DNA of 46,524 bases, taken from positions 1 through 46,524 of the forward strand of contig CANRPF010000009.1 in NCBI GenBank assembly GCA_947632375.1, written 5' to 3'. A program made the translations under genes and the position numbers. This DNA is from an uncultured Bacilli bacterium. Its GTDB lineage: Bacteria; Bacillota_I; Bacilli_A; RF39; UBA660. The notes below the pieces were generated by a model. It saw only the letters and a program-made list of their open reading frames with translations. It ran no database searches and had not been told where the DNA came from. The number at the start of each line of letters is the position of its first letter. Positions within the stretch are counted from its first letter, which is position 1. Shown here piece by piece: positions 34,914 to 43,346 of the stretch.

Positions 34914-36662
34914 ATGAATAGAAATCAAAGAATAGTAGTAAGTATAGTAGGAATAATAATTGTGACGCTCGCTTTAATTGGAATAACATACGCTTATTTC
35001 CTAACAAAAATAATAGGTAATTCAACATCAAAAAGTATATCAGGAACATTAGCTAATCTAGAATTAACATATAGTGATGGAAATGGAGTTATTGCACCAA
35101 CAGATCCAATAATGCCTGGAACAACATTAAAAAAGACATTTTCAGTACAAAATACGGGAACAGCGAGAGTTGATAATTATGCAGTAATATTTGAAAATGT
35201 AACAAATACATTAACAAGAAAAGAAGATTTAATATATACATTAACTTGTACAAGTGATGATGAAAATCCATGTAAAGGGGTTAATGATATACAATTTCCT
35301 TCAGAGGATTCTTTTATTATTTATAATTCAATAGAACCAACTGTAACACATTCATATACACTAACTGTGACATATAAAAATTTAGACAATATAGACCAAT
35401 CTGATGATATGGGAGAAAGTTTTAGTGCCAAAGTAAATATTAAGGACTTTCAAACTGTTAATCCATATTCAACAAATACAGATAGTTTAGCATATAAAAT
35501 AATAAATAATTCTATGTCTAGTACAAATGGTACTACATTTAGAACTAAAACCCTTACAGATGTAGCATTATATCCAAGTATTAATTTAGATAAATATGTT
35601 GAAGTAACTTTTAAAAATTTTGATTGGAACCTATGGTCTGGAATTGAGGTAGTTCCTAGTGATTCGTACCGAATCGAAGGAAATCAATTTATCTTATCAA
35701 ATAACAAAAAAACTTATTATGAGGAAATTTATAGTACTTTAAAGGGAAAATATATAGTTTTTCATGTGAATCCAGATTATGCAACTAGTGAAGTATATGA
35801 AGTAATTGAATCAACGAAAGACAAATTGACAGTAAAAATGCATATACTTAGAAGAGAAAATGCAGAAAACACATTAAGTGCAATCGAAGATCAATATGGA
35901 GTATCATATTATTATCGAGGTGGTGTTGAGGATAATTATCTAACATTTAATAATATGTGTTGGAGAATAGTGCGCATCCAAGGAGATGGAAGTGTTAAAT
36001 TGATATTACAAGATAAAAATCAAGAATGCGGTGCTGATACTGATGATAGTAGAACTAATATTGGTTCAGGTACATATGGATATAGCGGAAATTCTTCTAA
36101 TGCCAAAGCTGATTATTTAAATTGTACATCGGATTCTGAATCATGTATGAAAAATCAGTTTACTTCTTGGTTTAATAGTAAATTTACAAGTGTAAAAGGA
36201 AAATTAAAAGAAGAAACTTATTATTTAGATGATACAAACCAAACTTATCGGGTTGATAAAAATTTGTATGAACATTATGAGATGTATGAAACAGGAAGAC
36301 GTTTGAATGGTTGGGATATTCCCAAAAGTGTAAATTTATTAAAAAAATCTAATCCATTTATGAGCTATATTGCACCTATAACAGCTGATGAGGCAGTTTT
36401 AGCAGGTGTAACAACTAGTGAAAGTGGCTACGAAAACTATTATCATTATTTATATACAACAACAAATGAATTTTTTGCACTTGGTCTTGATAGAATAAAC
36501 ATAAATTATAGTAATGCAGATTATGTATTTGTAGTAGGCAGCGCTTTAGCTTCTCAACCACTTGGCTATGATATGAATTTGCGTCCTACAATAGTGTTAA
36601 AAGCTAATACAGAGGTAACAGGCCAAGGAACCAAAGCTGATCCATATGTTGTAAAAAACTGA
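34914..36662 (+). CDS. Paralog F: TasA-like/lectin-like surface protein
   Basis: 582 residues, closest to E and G. Signal and TasA-like domain as in E, with the Cys pair C-T-S-D-D-E-N-P-C. The middle differs (D-K-Y-V-E-V-T-F-K, L-K-G-K-Y-I-V-F). It continues S-Y-Y-Y-R-G-G, N-N-M-C-W-R-I-V-R-I-Q-G-D-G-S, a Cys pair at D-S-E-S-C-M-K-N-Q-F, T-A-D-E-A-V-L-A-G, L-R-P-T-I-V-L-K and G-Q-G-T-K-A-D-P-Y. Between the two conserved C-terminal anchors its variable stretch is unlike E or G. It ends in TGA with a simple terminator, and lacks the 3' hairpin block. Confidence 0.83.
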   Translation: MNRNQRIVVSIVGIIIVTLALIGITYAYFLTKIIGNSTSKSISGTLANLELTYSDGNGVIAPTDPIMPGTTLKKTFSVQNTGTARVDNYAVIFENVTNTLTRKEDLIYTLTCTSDDENPCKGVNDIQFPSEDSFIIYNSIEPTVTHSYTLTVTYKNLDNIDQSDDMGESFSAKVNIKDFQTVNPYSTNTDSLAYKIINNSMSSTNGTTFRTKTLTDVALYPSINLDKYVEVTFKNFDWNLWSGIEVVPSDSYRIEGNQFILSNNKKTYYEEIYSTLKGKYIVFHVNPDYATSEVYEVIESTKDKLTVKMHILRRENAENTLSAIEDQYGVSYYYRGGVEDNYLTFNNMCWRIVRIQGDGSVKLILQDKNQECGADTDDSRTNIGSGTYGYSGNSSNAKADYLNCTSDSESCMKNQFTSWFNSKFTSVKGKLKEETYYLDDTNQTYRVDKNLYEHYEMYETGRRLNGWDIPKSVNLLKKSNPFMSYIAPITADEAVLAGVTTSESGYENYYHYLYTTTNEFFALGLDRININYSNADYVFVVGSALASQPLGYDMNLRPTIVLKANTEVTGQGTKADPYVVKN

Positions 36663-36670
36663 TTATTTAT

Positions 36671-36699
36671 AAATCGCATAAAGTTTTATGCGATTTTTT
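36671..36699 (+). terminator. Terminator of paralog F
   Basis: AAATCGCATAA and TTATGCGATTT, an 11-bp stem with loop AGTT, then Ts. Confidence 0.85.
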
Positions 36700-36734
36700 G
36701 CTCTAATTATAAAAATCAGTGATTTGACTAAAAA

Positions 36735-36960
36735 AAACACAGTTTGATAGTATGAAAACTTATACATCGAACTGTGTAATAGATGACTTCCATTCTTTTT
36801 AAGAAAGGAAGTGATAGTTATGGTAGAAAAACTTTTTTATCAATTAATTATTTTATTTCTTTTATATTTAATTTTTAATTTAATATAATAAATATCATCT
36901 AGTTCCACAGGGGTCTAGATGATTTCCCATAACAAGGAAGTCATCGAAAACCTTTTCGAT
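36735..36960 (+). other. Structured RNA/peptide element, type I toxin-antitoxin-like
   Basis: Part of the 522-bp gap between paralogs F and G. From 5' to 3' it holds a 12-bp stem (36737-36748 with 36766-36777, one wobble). Next is a hairpin with CTTCC (36787-36791) pairing GGAAG (36807-36811), which hides the SD of the small ORF. A 9-bp stem ATCATCTAG/CTAGATGAT (36894-36923) follows, then ATCGAAAA/TTTTCGAT (36943-36960). GATGACTTCC (36782-36791) is also the exact complement of GGAAGTCATC (36936-36945), so the SD-blocking arm can pair over long range. Such competing 5'/3' pairings are typical of type I toxin mRNAs; an antisense promoter was not identified. No known Rfam family recognised. Confidence 0.5.
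36820..36888 (+). CDS. 22-residue hydrophobic peptide, possible type I toxin
   Basis: ATG 36820 to TAA 36886-36888, behind a strong SD (AAAGGAAGTGAT, spacing about 8) that the preceding hairpin can occlude. The product begins M-V-E-K-L-F-Y-Q and is then almost wholly Leu, Ile and Phe, one membrane-spanning helix with no charged tail. Length and character fit small membrane toxins such as the Fst/TxpA/Ldr classes, but no residue-level match is claimed. It lies inside the structured element at 36735-36960. Confidence 0.5.
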   Translation: MVEKLFYQLIILFLLYLIFNLI

Positions 36961-37002
36961 ATATCCCTAAATAGTTTATATCATAAAATGAAATATAAAT
37001 CA

Positions 37003-37184
37003 ACCCCAACTACCTGTTGGGGTATTTTTATTCCAATTTATGACATAATAAATATGAAGATAGCAAGAGTTATCGCAATTCTTTTTTCATTGAAAAAAGA
37101 CATTAATAAATATTTATTAATGTCTTTTTTCATTGAAAAAAGACATTAATAAATATTTATTAAAAGAAAAGAGAGGTAAAGAAA
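37003..37184 (+). repeat. 5' cassette of paralog G
   Basis: Hairpin ACCCCAAC/GTTGGGGT (37003-37023), spacer, and 43-nt units at 37082-37124 and 37125-37163. The RBS here reads GAGAGG with longer spacing. Upstream homology with the 34731 copy extends about 12 bases further (AAATATAAAT). Confidence 0.9.
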
Positions 37185-38924
37185 ATGAATAGAAATCAAA
37201 GAATAGTAGTAAGTATAGCGGGAATAATAATTGTAACGTTAGCCCTTATTGGAATAACGTATGCATATTTCTTAACAAAAATAATAGGTAATTCAACTTC
37301 AAAAAGTATATCAGGGACATTAGCCAACTTAGAGTTAACATACTATGATGGCAATGGAATTGTTGAACCCGATAATCTAATGATGCCTGGAGATACATTA
37401 GAAAAGACGTTTTCCGTAAAAAATACAGGAACAGTTAAAATAGAAAATTATGCTGTTGTTTTTGAAAATTTGACTAATACCTTAACAAGGAAAGAAGACT
37501 TAGTTTATACATTAACTTGTTCAAGTGATGATAATAATCCTTGTATTGGAGTAGAAAATGTGCAATTTCCAGATACTAATGGTCCAATAATATTTAATTC
37601 AATAAATAAAGGGACAACACATTCATATACACTAACTGTAACTTATAAGAATTTAGATGATACAGATCAATCAGATGATATGGGTGCAAGTTTTAGTGCA
37701 AAAGTAAATATAACAGATGGAAAGAATGCAAGTTTACCAATAAAAACAATGATACTTTTAAATAGTAATACATCAAGAAATGGAACAACATATAGAACAT
37801 CGCCTGAAACAACACCGGCAAAAGAGACAAGTGCATATCTAGACCAATATGTTGAGAAAGATTTTGGAGAATTTTCATTTATGCCTAATGATCATGATGT
37901 TGATTATGCTAACTCATATACAATTTCTGGATATGAATTTCAAATGGAATCTAGTCAAACAGGAAGATACTTATCACTATTAAATAATTTAAAGGGAAAA
38001 TACATATGGTATGATTGGAAAGAAACGACTAATGAGATATTTGAAGTAATAGATGCAACAGAAGATAAATTAACATTAAAAAGACATAGAATGGTAGAGA
38101 AAAGTAAAGAAAGTACATTAAGCCAAATATCAGATGTATATGGAACTAGTTATTATTATAGAGGTGATGTTACAGATAACTATTTAACGTTTAATAATAT
38201 GTGTTGGAAAATAGTACGTATACAAGGAGATGGAAGTACAAAAATAGTATTACAAGATTCCTATGCATCATGTAGTGAAAAAACTAATGAAGAGTATTCG
38301 CTTATAGGTTATGGTACATGGGGAAATTATAATTATAGTGCTGATTATTACCAATGTAAATCAGATACTGATACATGTATGAAAAAGAAATTTGATAGTT
38401 GGTTTAATAGTAAATTTACAAGTGTAAAAGATAAATTAAAAGAAGAAACATGGTACTTAGGAGATACAACAAATACATATAAAGGAGATTTATATTCATA
38501 TTATGAAGCTGCACAAAGATTAAATGGATATAATCAACCAAGAGGAGTAAGCTTATTAAGTAAAACAAATGAATTTACAAGTTATATAGGAGCATTAACG
38601 GCGGATGAAGTAGCATTAGCAGGTGCTAAAACAGATGTATATGATGGTGAAAAAATGGATTATAATAATCAAAATTATTATTTATCAGTTCCAGGTATCC
38701 ATTATTGGACAATATCACTTGGTTATCGTTACGGAATTGATGATACTGCATTCATCGTGGAGAATAATAATGGTGGTAGCTACAATATTGTGAACGACAG
38801 CTACTTGAGCAGTACCTATAAAGAAGTGAGTGACACCTATGGTCTTCGTCCTGTCATTGTATTAAACTCTAATGTGGAAGTAACAGGTCAGGGAACAAAG
38901 GCAGATCCATATATAGTTAAATAG
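37185..38924 (+). CDS. Paralog G: TasA-like/lectin-like surface protein
   Basis: 579 residues, last of the tandem trio. Signal and TasA-like domain nearly identical to E, including S-A-K-V-N-I-T-D-G-K-N-A-S-L-P-I shared with E only. The middle differs (D-Q-Y-V-E-K-D-F, L-K-G-K-Y-I-W-Y-D-W). Then come Y-Y-Y-R-G-D, N-N-M-C-W-K-I-V-R, D-T-C-M-K-K-K-F, L-T-A-D-E-V-A-L-A-G, and a longer variable stretch rich in Asn, Tyr and Ser. It ends G-L-R-P-V-I-V-L and G-Q-G-T-K-A-D-P-Y. The last ~180 bp is about 38% GC by hand count (68 of 180, 38701-38880), raised but less than in D. It carries the shared 3' block. Confidence 0.83.
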   Translation: MNRNQRIVVSIAGIIIVTLALIGITYAYFLTKIIGNSTSKSISGTLANLELTYYDGNGIVEPDNLMMPGDTLEKTFSVKNTGTVKIENYAVVFENLTNTLTRKEDLVYTLTCSSDDNNPCIGVENVQFPDTNGPIIFNSINKGTTHSYTLTVTYKNLDDTDQSDDMGASFSAKVNITDGKNASLPIKTMILLNSNTSRNGTTYRTSPETTPAKETSAYLDQYVEKDFGEFSFMPNDHDVDYANSYTISGYEFQMESSQTGRYLSLLNNLKGKYIWYDWKETTNEIFEVIDATEDKLTLKRHRMVEKSKESTLSQISDVYGTSYYYRGDVTDNYLTFNNMCWKIVRIQGDGSTKIVLQDSYASCSEKTNEEYSLIGYGTWGNYNYSADYYQCKSDTDTCMKKKFDSWFNSKFTSVKDKLKEETWYLGDTTNTYKGDLYSYYEAAQRLNGYNQPRGVSLLSKTNEFTSYIGALTADEVALAGAKTDVYDGEKMDYNNQNYYLSVPGIHYWTISLGYRYGIDDTAFIVENNNGGSYNIVNDSYLSSTYKEVSDTYGLRPVIVLNSNVEVTGQGTKADPYIVK

Positions 38925-39000
38925 GCATCAAATTATTTTTGGTGTAGGATACTTATAACTTTTCTATTCATTATAAGTATTCCTTAGGTTAACCTAAAAT
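38925..39000 (+). repeat. Conserved 3' hairpin block, copy 3 (after paralog G)
   Basis: Starts directly after the TAG stop. GCATCAAATT then TTTTTGGTG; GGATACTTATAA pairing with TTATAAGTATTCC (one bulge); palindrome TTAGGTTAACCTAA (38984-38997). Same as at 1619 and 20951. Confidence 0.88.
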
Positions 39001-39008
39001 AGTTTTTT

Positions 39009-39036
39009 AAATCGTATAAGTTTTTATACGATTTTA
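39009..39036 (+). terminator. Terminator of paralog G
   Basis: AAATCGTATAA and TTATACGATTT, 11-bp stem, followed by Ts. It is the same hairpin sequence as after paralog D. Confidence 0.85.
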
Positions 39037-39106
39037 TTTTACGTTCTATATTGTATAGTTGTTAAAAAAAGTATATGAAGTTATGTAAATTTTAGTTATT
39101 TTATTA

Positions 39107-39112
39107 TATAAT
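39107..39112 (+). promoter_or_regulatory. Possible -10 element of pflB
   Basis: A perfect TATAAT 19 bp before the ATG-ATG start. No good -35 hexamer is found at the expected spacing, so an activator or a weak promoter is possible. Confidence 0.4.
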
Positions 39113-39130
39113 TTTAGAGTAGGTGAATGA

Positions 39131-41365
39131 ATGATGTTTACAGAATGGGAAAATTTTAAAGCAGGGCGTTGGGTTGAACATATAGATGTAGAAAATTTTA
39201 TTTTAAAAAATTATAAAGCTTATAATGATGATGAAAGTTTTTTAGTTGGAACTACTAAAAAAACTGAAAAGGTTTGGAATAAGTGTTTAAAATTACTTAA
39301 AGAGGAATTAGATAAAAAAGTTCTTGATGTTGATGTTAATGTTATGTCTGGTATTAATGAATTTAAACCTGGATATATTGATAAAGAAAATGAGGTTATA
39401 TTTGGTTTACAAACTGATGCACCTTTAAAAAGAATGGTTAATCCATATGGTGGAATTCGTATGGTTTATCAAGAGTTAGATGCTTATGGATATAAACTTA
39501 ATAGTGATGTAGATAAGTATTTTAATAAATATAGAAAAACTCATAATCAAGGTGTATTTGATGTTTATACTAGTGATATTAGAAAAGCTAGACATGTTGG
39601 ACTTTTAACAGGACTTCCTGATGCTTATGGTAGAGGAAGAATAATAGGCGATTTTAGAAGAGTTGCTCTTTATGGAATAGATAGATTGCAAAGTGAAAAG
39701 AAATCTGAATGGGATAATATATATTTAGGTGATATGACTGACGATTTAATTCGTTTAAGAGAAGAAATCACTATGCAATATAATGCTTTAGAAGAATTAA
39801 AGAAGATGGCTTTATCATATGGATTTGATATTAGTAAGCCTGCAAAAAATTCATTTGAAGCAGTTGAATGGACTTATTTAGCATATCTTGCAGGAGTTAA
39901 AGAAAATAATGGCGCTGCTATGTCTTTAGGAAGAGTAGATGCATTTTTTGATATATATTTTGAAAGAGATTTAAAGTTAGGTATAATAACTGAAAGTGAA
40001 ATACAAGAATTAATTGATCAATTTGTTATTAAATTAAGATTAGTTAGACATTTAAGAACTCCTGATTATGATGAGTTATTTTCTGGTGATCCTACATGGG
40101 TTACTTGTTCTATAGGTGGAGTTAGTAAAGATAATAAATCGATGGTTACTAAAACTTCATTTAGAATATTGCATACTTTAGAAAATCTAGATACATCTCC
40201 AGAACCTAATATGACTGTCTTATGGAGTAAAGATTTACCTATGGCATTTAAAAAATATTGTGCTAAGGTAAGTATTAATACTGATGCTGTTCAATATGAA
40301 AATGATGATTTAATGAGACCTATTTATGGAGATGATTATGCTATAGCATGTTGTGTTTCTGCAATGAGTATTGGTCATGATATGCAATTTTTTGGCGCAC
40401 GTTGTAATTTAGCGAAAGCTTTATTATATTCTATAAATGGTGGAGTAGATGAAGTTACTAAAGATAAAGTTATAGAAGGCATAAGATTAAATAAGAGTGA
40501 AGTATTAAATTATGATACTGTTAAGAAAAATTATTTTGAAGTCTTAAGTAGAGTCGCAACTATTTATTCTAATGCTATGAATATTATTCATTATATGCAT
40601 GATAAGTATGCTTATGAAGCAGTATTAATGGCTTTAATTGATACTGATGTACATAGATATATGGCATATGGAGTTGCTGGTCTTTCAGTTGCAGTTGATT
40701 CTTTAAGCGCTATTAAATATGCTAAAGTTAAACCTTTAAGAGATGAAGATGGTATAACAACAGATTTCATAATAGAAGGTGACTATCCTAAATATGGTAA
40801 TGATGATGATAGAGTAGACGATATTGCAAAAGAATTAACTAGCTATTTCTTTGGAGAATTAAAAAAACATAAATGTTATAAAAATGCTGAACCTACAATG
40901 TCAGTATTAACTATAACTTCAAATGTTGTTTATGGTAAGAAAACCGGTGCAACACCTGATGGCAGAAAAAAAGGAGTGCCTTTTGCACCTGGAGCAAATC
41001 CTATGCATGGAAGAGATTCTATGGGTGCAATAGCTTCTTTAAATTCTGTTGCAAAATTAGATTATGCACATTGTTGTAAAGATGGAATTTCTAATACTTT
41101 CTCAATAGTACCAGATTCTTTAGGAAAAGATGAAGAATCAAGAATTGAAAATTTAGTAACTTTATTAGATGGTTACTTTAAGAAAAAAGCTCATCATCTA
41201 AATGTAAATGTATTAACTAGAGAAACCTTAATAGATGCAATGAATAATCCAGAAAAATATCCATTATTGACAATAAGAGTTTCTGGATATAGTGTAAGAT
41301 TTAATAGACTTACTAAAGAACAACAAAAAGAAGTAATATCAAGGACTTTTCACGAAAAATTATGA
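39131..41365 (+). CDS. pflB: Formate C-acetyltransferase (pyruvate formate-lyase)
   Basis: 744 residues, full length. The active-site cysteine pair is Cys407-Cys408 in [10 protein letters not shown]. The glycyl-radical motif R-V-S-G-Y-S-V-R-F has Gly719. The G-A-N-P-M-H-G-R-D region is also present. It splits pyruvate plus CoA into formate and acetyl-CoA under anaerobic conditions. RBS AGGTGA. Tandem ATGs at 39131 and 39134 are both plausible starts. It overlaps pflA by 4 bp. Confidence 0.96.
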   Translation: MMFTEWENFKAGRWVEHIDVENFILKNYKAYNDDESFLVGTTKKTEKVWNKCLKLLKEELDKKVLDVDVNVMSGINEFKPGYIDKENEVIFGLQTDAPLKRMVNPYGGIRMVYQELDAYGYKLNSDVDKYFNKYRKTHNQGVFDVYTSDIRKARHVGLLTGLPDAYGRGRIIGDFRRVALYGIDRLQSEKKSEWDNIYLGDMTDDLIRLREEITMQYNALEELKKMALSYGFDISKPAKNSFEAVEWTYLAYLAGVKENNGAAMSLGRVDAFFDIYFERDLKLGIITESEIQELIDQFVIKLRLVRHLRTPDYDELFSGDPTWVTCSIGGVSKDNKSMVTKTSFRILHTLENLDTSPEPNMTVLWSKDLPMAFKKYCAKVSINTDAVQYENDDLMRPIYGDDYAIACCVSAMSIGHDMQFFGARCNLAKALLYSINGGVDEVTKDKVIEGIRLNKSEVLNYDTVKKNYFEVLSRVATIYSNAMNIIHYMHDKYAYEAVLMALIDTDVHRYMAYGVAGLSVAVDSLSAIKYAKVKPLRDEDGITTDFIIEGDYPKYGNDDDRVDDIAKELTSYFFGELKKHKCYKNAEPTMSVLTITSNVVYGKKTGATPDGRKKGVPFAPGANPMHGRDSMGAIASLNSVAKLDYAHCCKDGISNTFSIVPDSLGKDEESRIENLVTLLDGYFKKKAHHLNVNVLTRETLIDAMNNPEKYPLLTIRVSGYSVRFNRLTKEQQKEVISRTFHEKL

Positions 41366-42072
41366 AAGCTAGTATAGAAAGTATTGAAACTTTTAGTACA
41401 CAAGATGGGCCAGGTATTAGAACAGTTATATTTTTCAATGGTTGTAAATTAAGATGTATATATTGTCATAATCCTGAAACCTGGTCAATAAATGATAAAA
41501 CTATGACTGTAGATGAGGTATTTAATATAATAAAAAATAATATACCTTATTATGGTTTAAATGGTGGTGTTACATTTTCAGGAGGAGAACCTTTACTTCA
41601 TGATAAATTTATAATAGAATTATGTAAAAAATTAAAACCATATAAAATAAATATAGCATTAGATACTGCTGGTGTTGGTAATGGAAATTATTTAGAATTA
41701 CTTAAATATATAGATTTAATTATATTTGATGTAAAACATACTGATTCAGTTGGTTATAAAACTATTACAGGTAGTAATACTTTAGAAAGTTTTGAATTTA
41801 TAAAATGTGCTAATAAATTAAATAAAGATTTTTGGATAAGACAAGTAATAATTCCAAATATAACAGATACTAATTATTATTTAGAATCTTTAAAAAATTA
41901 TTTAAAACAAATAAATAATATAAAAAAAATAGAATTCTTACCATATCATAAATTAGGAGAAGAAAAATATAAAAAATTAAATATAGATTATAAAGCTAAA
42001 AATATAAAAGAAATGGATAAAGATAAATGTAATTTACTTTATCAAGAATTTATAAATATGCTTAATAAATAA
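41362..42072 (+). CDS. pflA: Pyruvate formate-lyase-activating enzyme
   Basis: 236 residues, radical SAM. The cluster motif C-x-x-x-C-x-x-C is Cys28, Cys32 and Cys35 in [11 protein letters not shown]. The family signature Q-D-G-P-G-I-R-T precedes it, with F-S-G-G-E-P-L later. It installs the glycyl radical on PflB. Its ATG overlaps the pflB stop (ATGA), so the two are translationally coupled. Confidence 0.95.
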   Translation: MKASIESIETFSTQDGPGIRTVIFFNGCKLRCIYCHNPETWSINDKTMTVDEVFNIIKNNIPYYGLNGGVTFSGGEPLLHDKFIIELCKKLKPYKINIALDTAGVGNGNYLELLKYIDLIIFDVKHTDSVGYKTITGSNTLESFEFIKCANKLNKDFWIRQVIIPNITDTNYYLESLKNYLKQINNIKKIEFLPYHKLGEEKYKKLNIDYKAKNIKEMDKDKCNLLYQEFINMLNK

Positions 42073-42128
42073 AAAAATATAGTATAAAAAAAGTCATTTT
42101 ACTCATATTAGTAATGAGGAGAATGATT

Positions 42129-42668
42129 ATGAAAAAAACAATTGCTCTAATAGCGATTACATTTACCATGTTAGTATTAACTGCATGTAGTTTTGGAAGC
42201 ACACCAACTAATGAAGTAGAAAAACTTTTAGGAAAATATAACAATCATGATGAAGCGATAGTTATAGAATTAGATGATTATATTAATAATTCTGAATTAA
42301 CAGAAGAACAAACAAAAAGATATAAAGACATTTATTTAAAACAATTTAAAGATTTAAAATACGAAATAAAAGAAGAAAAAATAGATGGAGATAAAGCAAC
42401 TGTAACAGCACAAATTACAGTATATGATTATTATGGTGCAGAAAAAGAATCTAATGATTATTTAACAGAACATGCAGATGAATTTAAAAAAGATAATGAA
42501 TATGATAAATCTTTATTTACTGATTATAAGTTAAAAAAATTAGAAAGTGTTAATGATACAGTAGATTATACAATAGATTTTTCATTAACTAAAATAAATA
42601 ATACATGGGAATTAGATGAATTAACTCAAGAACAATTAGAAAAAATACATGGTGTATATGAATATTAG
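42129..42668 (+). CDS. Putative lipoprotein
   Basis: 179 residues. A lipoprotein signal with lipobox L-V-L-T-A-C (Cys about residue 20) is followed by an acidic, Lys-rich helical and beta domain, with Y-E-I-K-E-E-K-I-D-G-D-K-A-T-V-T-A-Q-I-T-V and the closing N-N-T-W-E-L-D-E-L. This NTF2-like or DUF5105-like pattern is common in Bacillota lipoproteins, but no family is certain. ATG 42129 has AGGAG at spacing 7; in-frame ATGs at 42114 and 42123 overlap that RBS region. Confidence 0.75.
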   Translation: MKKTIALIAITFTMLVLTACSFGSTPTNEVEKLLGKYNNHDEAIVIELDDYINNSELTEEQTKRYKDIYLKQFKDLKYEIKEEKIDGDKATVTAQITVYDYYGAEKESNDYLTEHADEFKKDNEYDKSLFTDYKLKKLESVNDTVDYTIDFSLTKINNTWELDELTQEQLEKIHGVYEY

Positions 42669-42691
42669 GCTTAATTCTTAAGCCTTTTTTT
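42667..42691 (+). terminator. Terminator of the lipoprotein gene
   Basis: AGGCTTAA and TTAAGCCT, 8-bp stem with loop TTC, then seven Ts. Confidence 0.88.
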
Positions 42692-42714
42692 GTTATAATA
42701 AACTTGGTGATTTT

Positions 42715-43341
42715 ATGAATCAAGTAAATAAAGATCATTATAATTTTAAAAATTATATAAATATAGATAGATGGTCCTCTTATTATTATCAAATACTTTA
42801 TGCAATGGATGATAATATTACTAATATATTATTAATTGGAAAAGGAGATAATGTAGTTTCTAATGTATTAAATGGATTAGGTAAAAAAGTTACTACTTTT
42901 GATATAGATTCTTCATTAAATCCAGATATAGTAGGGGATATAAAAAAATTAAATAAATATATTAAAAAAAAGTATGATTTAATAATTTGTTGTCAAGTAT
43001 TAGAACATATTGAATTTGGTTATTTTGAAAATATAATAGAAAATTTTAAAAAATATAGTGACAATATAATTTTAAGCTTACCATATAATAAAATAAGATT
43101 CTCAATAAAAATGCATTTACCTAAATTAGGAGATTATTCTTTTAAAATATTTATACATAAGTTTTGGATAAATAATTGGAGAATAGAAAAAGAAGGTTAT
43201 AACGAACATTATTGGGAAGTAGGAATAAAGTCTTATTCTAAGAAAAAAATAAGAAATATACTAAAGAAATATTTTAATATAACAAAAGAATTTATACCTG
43301 TAGAAAATACTAAACATATATTTTATATATTAAAAAAATAA
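42715..43341 (+). CDS. Class I SAM-dependent methyltransferase
   Basis: 208 residues. The SAM-binding strand is I-L-L-I-G-K-G-D-N, with F-D-I-D as the second acidic strand, then the I-I-C-C-Q-V-L-E-H-I-E-F motif of the UbiE/Methyltransf_11 type. The C-terminal part is Lys-rich and aromatic. Substrate unknown. It faces the glycan genes that follow on the minus strand, and such methyltransferases often modify surface sugars, which is an inference from position. RBS GGTGAT. Confidence 0.75.
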   Translation: MNQVNKDHYNFKNYINIDRWSSYYYQILYAMDDNITNILLIGKGDNVVSNVLNGLGKKVTTFDIDSSLNPDIVGDIKKLNKYIKKKYDLIICCQVLEHIEFGYFENIIENFKKYSDNIILSLPYNKIRFSIKMHLPKLGDYSFKIFIHKFWINNWRIEKEGYNEHYWEVGIKSYSKKKIRNILKKYFNITKEFIPVENTKHIFYILKK

Positions 43342-43346
43342 TATTG

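Noticed and set aside
37082-37149. Leader peptide encoded by the palindromic repeat (starting K-K-D-I-N-K-Y)
   Set aside because: It is readable in several copies, but there is no RBS and the frame is a by-product of the repeat. The 45-nt copy changes the frame.
36919-37149. 76-codon plus-strand ORF between paralogs F and G
   Set aside because: It runs through hairpins, the cassette terminator and the palindromic repeat, so it is not a gene.
39061-39085. Rex operator upstream of pflB
   Set aside because: TTGTTAA is present as one half-site only; the second half does not match.
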